A program made the position numbers and the translations under genes. A DNA stretch of 64,000 nt from Thermoplasmata archaeon. GTDB taxonomy: Archaea; Thermoplasmatota; Thermoplasmata; Thermoplasmatales; GCA-001856825. The notes beneath the pieces were generated by a model. The model was not told the DNA's origin, ran no database searches, and worked only from the letters and a program-made list of their open reading frames with translations. Shown piece by piece: positions 59,653 to 64,000 of this stretch. Within the stretch, counting starts at the first letter, position 1. Each line of letters begins with the position of its first letter. The stretch covers positions 62,001 to 126,000 of the forward strand of contig JAJYUV010000001.1 of assembly GCA_021792355.1 (NCBI GenBank), read 5' to 3'.

Positions 59653-60588
59653 ATGCAGTCAAACCATAAGACCTCAGGAAACACACCACTAATAAACTCT
59701 CAGAAGCTTGGGAAATTTCTTGGCATAAACAAACTTTACATAAAGTATGAAGGAACAAACCCCACTGGCACGCAGAAGGACAGGTCGGCAAGTCTGACCG
59801 TACGGCAGGCAGTTGACTTGGGTTTTGATAAAATAGTTGCTGGAAGTTGCGGCAATTACGGTACGTCGATAGCATATTACGCATCACTTTATCACATCAA
59901 ATCAGTCATATACATTCCAAAACAGTTTCACTCGAATCGACTAATAGAGATTGAAAGGAAATACGGGGCGGAACTGAAGCTTGTGGATGGCAAATACGAA
60001 GACTCCGTGGAGACCAGCAAGCAAGACGCCAAGAATAACGGCTGGTACGATGGCAATGCAGGAGCTCACCCGGAACTGGGTCTCGAAGCATTTTCTGGAA
60101 TCTCGTACGAAATATACAAATCCATTGGAGGGATTCCTGATACTGTCTCCGTCCCGGTAGGGAACGGAACGACACTCGCAGGTATTTTCCACGGTTTCGA
60201 AAAAATAAGGAAAGAACTGGACTCACCAAGAAATCCAAGAATGATTGCAGCAAGCACAGATGGTGGGAATCCCGTCATAGAAAGTTTCAAGAACAATGAG
60301 AAGAAAATCAGGGACTTCCCAATAGAACGCATCAAGGAAACGGAGATAAACGAACCGCTAGTCAACTATCATTCCTATGATGGCGAACTTGCTTTTGATG
60401 CGCTCGTCCGATCCCGAGGTTTTGCAGAGTACGTATCTGACGAAGAGCTAGAAGTATACAAGAATCTTATTAAGCAATTTGAAGGAATTAATCCTATTCC
60501 TGCTGCCACGGCATCCATTGCCGCTACAGCTAGGATCGCGGGAAATAACAAACTTCCAGGAATCCACATCGCAATTATCACTGGATGA
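59653..60588 (+). CDS. Threonine synthase-like PLP enzyme
   Basis: A 311-residue fold-type II PLP enzyme. It has NPTGTQKDRSASLTV with the Schiff-base Lys (about 38), AGSCGNYGTSIAYYASL (phosphate and substrate loop), and VPVGNGTTLAGIFHGFE (PLP phosphate-binding Gly loop). It looks like threonine synthase but is short and lacks the N-terminal extension, so serine/threonine dehydratase-like or other activities are possible. It follows the FtsZ-like gene by 89 bases and is convergent with the TrmJ-like gene. Confidence 0.83.
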   Translation: MQSNHKTSGNTPLINSQKLGKFLGINKLYIKYEGTNPTGTQKDRSASLTVRQAVDLGFDKIVAGSCGNYGTSIAYYASLYHIKSVIYIPKQFHSNRLIEIERKYGAELKLVDGKYEDSVETSKQDAKNNGWYDGNAGAHPELGLEAFSGISYEIYKSIGGIPDTVSVPVGNGTTLAGIFHGFEKIRKELDSPRNPRMIAASTDGGNPVIESFKNNEKKIRDFPIERIKETEINEPLVNYHSYDGELAFDALVRSRGFAEYVSDEELEVYKNLIKQFEGINPIPAATASIAATARIAGNNKLPGIHIAIITG

Positions 60589-60614
60589 AATGACGAAGCA
60601 GGATGTTTATTGGA

Positions 60615-61331
60615 TCACCTTGAGTTATCCCTCCTCCTGGTACATCCAATGGAACCCATCAATATCCTATACTCATAGGGTGATAGTGTTGACCTCGAGA
60701 TGATTCGCCTGAACATAAGCGCTGTTTTCTCAATTCTGTGCTTGGGATAATTGTTGTTTATAAGACTCTCTCTGAATTTTTCTATCAATCTGTCTGTCTC
60801 AGCCCTTTTTATTGCTTCAACATTCCTCGTCTTGGGAGAGCCGAACAGTTCATAGAAGAGTATTGCAGCAGCGCTCGAAACATTTAATATAGGATAATCT
60901 TCGTCAGCTGGTATGTGAACGAAGAAGTCACACATCGAGAGTTCCGCGTTTGTGAGCCCAATATCTTCTCTACCTAGCACAATTCCTACAGCTCCCTTTA
61001 TTCTTGTAGATAACCTTACAAATTCCTTAGGATTCAAGTAATTCCTTAGCACTTCCTTTGGCGACTCACTCTTTACTCCTGAGGTACCGACCACGTACTC
61101 CAGTCCCCGTATTGCCTCAACCAGCGAATCTACCATTTTACATCTATCAAGAATCTGATTCCCCCTCATGGATCTGAAGTAGTCCTCACTCGGAATCCGG
61201 TGCATATTGACCACCATCAGATCGTCAAGCCCGAAATTCCTCATGAGTCTCGCAATTGCGCCCAGATTTCCAGGGTTCTTAGGTTCGACGACTATTATTC
61301 TTATAGACTTCACAAACCTAAGTTCAGGCAT
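60615..61331 (-). CDS. SPOUT RNA 2'-O-methyltransferase (TrmJ-like)
   Basis: A 238-residue SpoU-family methyltransferase. Seen: IIVVEPKNPGNLGAIARLMRNFG (about 12-34), VVGTSGVKSESPKEVL, GIVLGREDIGLTNAEL and HIPADEDYPILNVSSAAAI, the motifs that form the SAM-binding knot. This set is typical of archaeal TrmJ, which methylates tRNA nucleotide 32. It is divergent from folC, sharing about 38 bases with a TTTTTAC-type A/T box. The identification to the subfamily is likely but not certain. Confidence 0.87.
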   Translation of the reverse strand: MPELRFVKSIRIIVVEPKNPGNLGAIARLMRNFGLDDLMVVNMHRIPSEDYFRSMRGNQILDRCKMVDSLVEAIRGLEYVVGTSGVKSESPKEVLRNYLNPKEFVRLSTRIKGAVGIVLGREDIGLTNAELSMCDFFVHIPADEDYPILNVSSAAAILFYELFGSPKTRNVEAIKRAETDRLIEKFRESLINNNYPKHRIEKTALMFRRIISRSTLSPYEYRILMGSIGCTRRRDNSR

Positions 61332-61369
61332 AAATAAACCTTTTTACTGACGAATGCCTACAGACGCTA

Positions 61370-62683
61370 ATGGACGGGGAGAGATTCCTGTTTTCACTTT
61401 CAAGATTTGGCATAAAGCTTGGATTGGGTCCAACAGTAGCATTCGCAAAATCTCTTGGAAACCCTGAAAAGAGTTTTAGGAGCATTCACGTTGCGGGATC
61501 GAATGGGAAAGGGTCTACCTCCACCTTCATTTACAGGATTTTGAAGCGAGGCTCTACGACCGGATTATACACATCTCCGCACCTAAGGAGATTTTCTGAG
61601 AGGATCATTGCCAATGACAGGGAGATCCCATTAGAATTCGTAAATGAATTCGTCAATCAGCACAGGTCCACCATAGAATTTAACGGAGAGATCACACAAC
61701 TGACGTTCTTCGAATATACCACGCTCATGGCATTTGATTATTTCAGGAGAGAGGGAGTTCAGTTTGCAGTGGTGGAAGTGGGACTGGGAGGTAGGTTGGA
61801 TTCCACAAATATAATTGATCCAGAGGTATCTGTGATAACAAGCCTGAGTCTTGAGCACGCAGACAAACTGGGGGGAAGTCTGGAGTACATTGCTAAAGAG
61901 AAGGCCGGGACAATCAAGAAGGGCAAACCGTTAGTAATCGGAAAGGTCCCCAAGTTGGCGAGTGACATTTTTGAAGGCACTGCAAATGTAAATCGTTCTA
62001 GTATCAAGAAAGTTGAAGATTGTGCAGTGAGCAATCTAAACTTTTCAATAGAAGGCACGGGGTTCAGACTGGATACTGGCCATGACGACTATGAGGTAAA
62101 ATTGCGGGCTTTAGGTGAACACCAGGTAAACAACTCTATTTCTGCAATACTAGCCTGTGAATCTCTGAAGAATTCTCCGAGCAAAAAAGATATTCTGCAA
62201 GGCCTGCAGGAAGATCAAATCCCTGGAAGGTTTGAGATAAGGAGGAGAAATCCTCTTTTGATAATGGACGGGGCTCATAACTCCGAGGCAAGCAGAATTT
62301 TAAGTACTAACATCAGGAGGTACTCAATAAAGGACCCTCTGATCGTCCTGGGAGTGCTGAAGGACAAGAACAGCTACAACATTTTGCAGAATTTATCAGA
62401 AGTTTCAGAGAGTGTGCTCTTAACGGAACCGAACGAGCTGGAAAGGAAGAAAGACAGTGAAGTTCTAAAGAGGGAGGCAAAACTATTTTTTAAAGACGTA
62501 GAAGTTCAAAAACGACCCTCCAGTGCACTCGATGCGGCAATCGATTCAGGAAGAAACACCGTAATCACAGGATCACTTTACCTCGTCGGAGAAATGGAAA
62601 CACTGCTAGATGAGAAAGAAAAGTCTGAAATGGTTCCAATGGAAACGAAGGGGGTTGGAAAGCCTACAGAACTCATCGAATAG
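61370..62683 (+). CDS. folC: Folylpolyglutamate/dihydrofolate synthase-like ligase (FolC)
   Basis: Mur-ligase-family enzyme of 437 residues that adds glutamate to folates. Seen: the P-loop SIHVAGSNGKGSTSTF (about 36-51), TGLYTSPHLRRFSERI, VEVGLGGRLDSTNII, LEHADKLGGSLEYIAKEKAGTIK and, in the C-terminal domain, MDGAHNSEA. All are diagnostic of FolC. The C-terminal coding sequence contains an ORB-like origin box (62634-62654), so part of its end serves two purposes. Its stop is 126 bases before the canonical cdc6 gene. Confidence 0.92.
   Translation: MDGERFLFSLSRFGIKLGLGPTVAFAKSLGNPEKSFRSIHVAGSNGKGSTSTFIYRILKRGSTTGLYTSPHLRRFSERIIANDREIPLEFVNEFVNQHRSTIEFNGEITQLTFFEYTTLMAFDYFRREGVQFAVVEVGLGGRLDSTNIIDPEVSVITSLSLEHADKLGGSLEYIAKEKAGTIKKGKPLVIGKVPKLASDIFEGTANVNRSSIKKVEDCAVSNLNFSIEGTGFRLDTGHDDYEVKLRALGEHQVNNSISAILACESLKNSPSKKDILQGLQEDQIPGRFEIRRRNPLLIMDGAHNSEASRILSTNIRRYSIKDPLIVLGVLKDKNSYNILQNLSEVSESVLLTEPNELERKKDSEVLKREAKLFFKDVEVQKRPSSALDAAIDSGRNTVITGSLYLVGEMETLLDEKEKSEMVPMETKGVGKPTELIE
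62634..62654 (+). other. ORB-like origin recognition box inside folC
   Basis: TTCCAATGGAAACGAAGGGG followed by G matches the archaeal ORB pattern TTCCAGTGGAAAC-AAA-GGGG closely (one base differs in the TTCCAGTGGAAAC core). It encodes VPMETKGV in the folC frame. It lies in the same orientation as the second box 68 bases downstream, with the G-run pointing towards cdc6. Confidence 0.75.
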
Positions 62684-62701
62684 AATACCAGTTACATAGT
62701 T

Positions 62702-62722
62702 CTCCAGTGGAAACAGAGGGGA
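62702..62722 (+). other. ORB-like origin recognition box upstream of cdc6
   Basis: CTCCAGTGGAAACAGAGGGG followed by A is an almost exact ORB (CTCCAGTGGAAAC core). It sits in the 126-base gap between folC and cdc6 and is followed by an A/T-rich stretch (about 62737-62795, TATTTATTCATTTTGG ...) suited to duplex opening. Orc1/Cdc6 proteins bind ORBs next to their own genes in many archaea, so this marks a probable oriC. Confidence 0.82.
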
Positions 62723-62809
62723 GTGCATGAGATGCTGGATATTTATTCATTTTGGTAAAAGACTTGATAAGAAACGGTTTTAATATGGTTACTTTTCTCT
62801 TACTATACC

Positions 62810-64000
62810 ATGGGCGCATCATCGAAAAACTTGTTTGAAAAATTCAACCATTCGTCGTTGATTGTTAAAGGTCAGAGACAAGCTCTGGAACCTGGATTTG
62901 TGCCCGAACGGTTGCCGCACAGGGAGGAGGAAGCCGAGCAGCTTGCCGAAATTCTTTCCCCATCGTTGAAGAATTTCAAGCCTTCAAACGTTATCATATT
63001 CGGTAAACCCGGCGTCGGAAAAACGAGCGTAGTAAAGTTTGTAGAGAATGAAATGATGAAAGCGATACAGTCACGGCTGGACACAAAGATAAAGATTATA
63101 GATGTCAACTGTGGAATAGTCGACAATCCTTACGGTGTTCTGCTTTCCGTGGGGGATGGTCTTCTGGACGCTTGGGAGGAGAAACTTCCTTTTACTGGGT
63201 GGCCGCTAGACAAACTTTACAACACGGTTGTCGAAAAGATCAACAACTTCGCAGGCATTGCGATCATAGTCTTAGATGAGATAGACAAACTCGTGAGAAA
63301 GAGCGGTGACTCTGTTCTCTACCAGCTCCTTAGAATAAACGAAGTCTCAAATCAGGGGAGGGTATGCATACTTGGCATAAGCAATGATCTGAGGTTCACA
63401 GAATACCTGGATCCCAGAGTGAAGAGTCGTCTGATAGAGGAGACCATGGTGTACAATCCATACAATGCCTCTCAGATATACGACATCCTCCGTGACAGGT
63501 CGATGTATGCGGGAATTGCAGATTCAATTGACGACTCTGCAATGAAAACCTGTGCTGCTCTTGCTGCTCAGGAACATGGAGACGCAAGAAGAGCAATCGA
63601 CTTACTCAGGATAGCTGTCGAGATAACAGAAAAGGGAAATGAAGGAAGAATCGGTGATGAAACAATTTACGAGGCAAAAAGAAAACTGGAACGGGACGTG
63701 GTAGTCGAAACAGTTTTCACGCTTCCCCTACACAGCAAGCTGGTGCTCTTCTCCATCACGCTCATAAACGAGATAAAGAACGGTGGGAGTTCTACAATGG
63801 GAGAATTTTACGACCTGTATGAAAAGATAGCAGACAGAATGGGAGTAGGCAGCCTGACCCAGCGCAGAGTAGCAGATATAATTGGAGAGCTTTCAAATCT
63901 TGGTCTCATCGATACCAAGGTTCAGAGTTTTGGAAGATACGGTAGAACTACGACGGCAAGCCTAAACTACGGCTCTTCCAAAATCAAGGAAATTCTGATA
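62810..64000 (+). CDS. cdc6: Orc1/Cdc6 replication initiator, 3' end beyond window
   Basis: Archaeal origin-binding AAA+ initiator. From ATG 62810 the frame stays open for 397 codons to the window edge. Seen: Walker A FGKPGVGKTSVV (about 63-74), DVNCGIVDNPYGVL, Walker B IIVLDEIDKLVRK (about 149-161), sensor 1 LGISNDLRFTEYLDPRVKSRL and sensor 2 EHGDARRAIDLLRIAVE, then a winged-helix domain ending near SFGRYGRTTTASL. Only a few residues should be missing. It lies directly after two ORB-like boxes, which supports the role of replication initiator at this origin. Confidence 0.95.
   Translation, partial: MGASSKNLFEKFNHSSLIVKGQRQALEPGFVPERLPHREEEAEQLAEILSPSLKNFKPSNVIIFGKPGVGKTSVVKFVENEMMKAIQSRLDTKIKIIDVNCGIVDNPYGVLLSVGDGLLDAWEEKLPFTGWPLDKLYNTVVEKINNFAGIAIIVLDEIDKLVRKSGDSVLYQLLRINEVSNQGRVCILGISNDLRFTEYLDPRVKSRLIEETMVYNPYNASQIYDILRDRSMYAGIADSIDDSAMKTCAALAAQEHGDARRAIDLLRIAVEITEKGNEGRIGDETIYEAKRKLERDVVVETVFTLPLHSKLVLFSITLINEIKNGGSSTMGEFYDLYEKIADRMGVGSLTQRRVADIIGELSNLGLIDTKVQSFGRYGRTTTASLNYGSSKIKEILI

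Overview
The window is a chromosomal segment of an archaeon, most likely of the Thermoplasmata (Thermoplasmatales-like). Direct signs of an archaeon are a family B DNA polymerase, HerA, two Orc1/Cdc6 proteins, an Nre repair protein, isopentenyl phosphate kinase with type 2 IPP isomerase, a ZPR1 protein, Dph6, tRNA genes without encoded CCA, and many genes that start about 20-30 bases after an A/T-rich box (leaderless-looking promoters). The Thermoplasmata placement is an inference from gene content (menaquinone-type prenyltransferase beside a B12/radical SAM protein, a trimeric molybdenum hydroxylase, an archaellum-like secretion motor).

Layout. 1-3.6 kb: partial CTP synthase and DNA polymerase B, divergent. 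3.6-9.4 kb: a tight operon for a type IV pilus-like machine, with the unusual order ATPase, platform, platform, ATPase, pilin-like protein. 9.4-11.1 kb: a small zincin and a ZIP-like transporter. 11.5-18 kb: a CoxMSL-type molybdenum hydroxylase with its maturation genes (MocA-like, CoxG, XdhC/CoxI, molybdopterin-binding protein). 18-22.6 kb: a BNR-repeat protein, a zinc ribbon, an ABC exporter and a clear pseudogene interrupted by three in-frame stops.

22.67-34.67 kb: an integrated element of about 12 kb bounded by a 14-bp duplication of the 3' end of tRNA-Val(GAC). Next to the left end is a tyrosine integrase. The plasmid-like part carries a membrane-anchored FtsK/HerA-type ATPase that appears fused to a nuclease-like domain, a string of small unknown proteins (several zinc-binding), and about 450 bases of C-rich, hairpin-dense noncoding DNA. 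The right part carries a cation/proton antiporter and two paralogous amino-acid permeases, apparently cargo.

34.7-47.8 kb: housekeeping genes: LigB-like, Nre and Trm112-like proteins, UbiE- and MenA-like quinone enzymes, UMP kinase, a B12-binding radical SAM protein, Dph6, ZPR1, IPP isomerase, IPK, an aminotransferase and HerA. 48.3-53 kb: a two-gene helicase-nuclease resembling bacterial AddAB, unusual for an archaeon. 53-57.8 kb: tRNA-Glu(CTC), a PadR-methyltransferase-MFS locus with an inverted-repeat operator, dCMP deaminase and an aldo/keto reductase.

57.8-64 kb: a replication region. A divergent Orc1/Cdc6 paralogue is followed by a short, degenerate FtsZ-like protein that has lost the tubulin signature. 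Then come a threonine synthase-like enzyme, a TrmJ-like methyltransferase, FolC and a canonical Orc1/Cdc6 cut by the window end. Two ORB-like origin recognition boxes, one inside the folC 3' end, lie just before the last cdc6 gene and mark a probable chromosomal origin.

Strongest leads: the degenerate FtsZ-like protein, the ORB pair overlapping folC, the tRNA-Val element with its symmetric attachment arms and hairpin-rich region, the archaeal AddAB-like pair, and the two-motor pilus operon.
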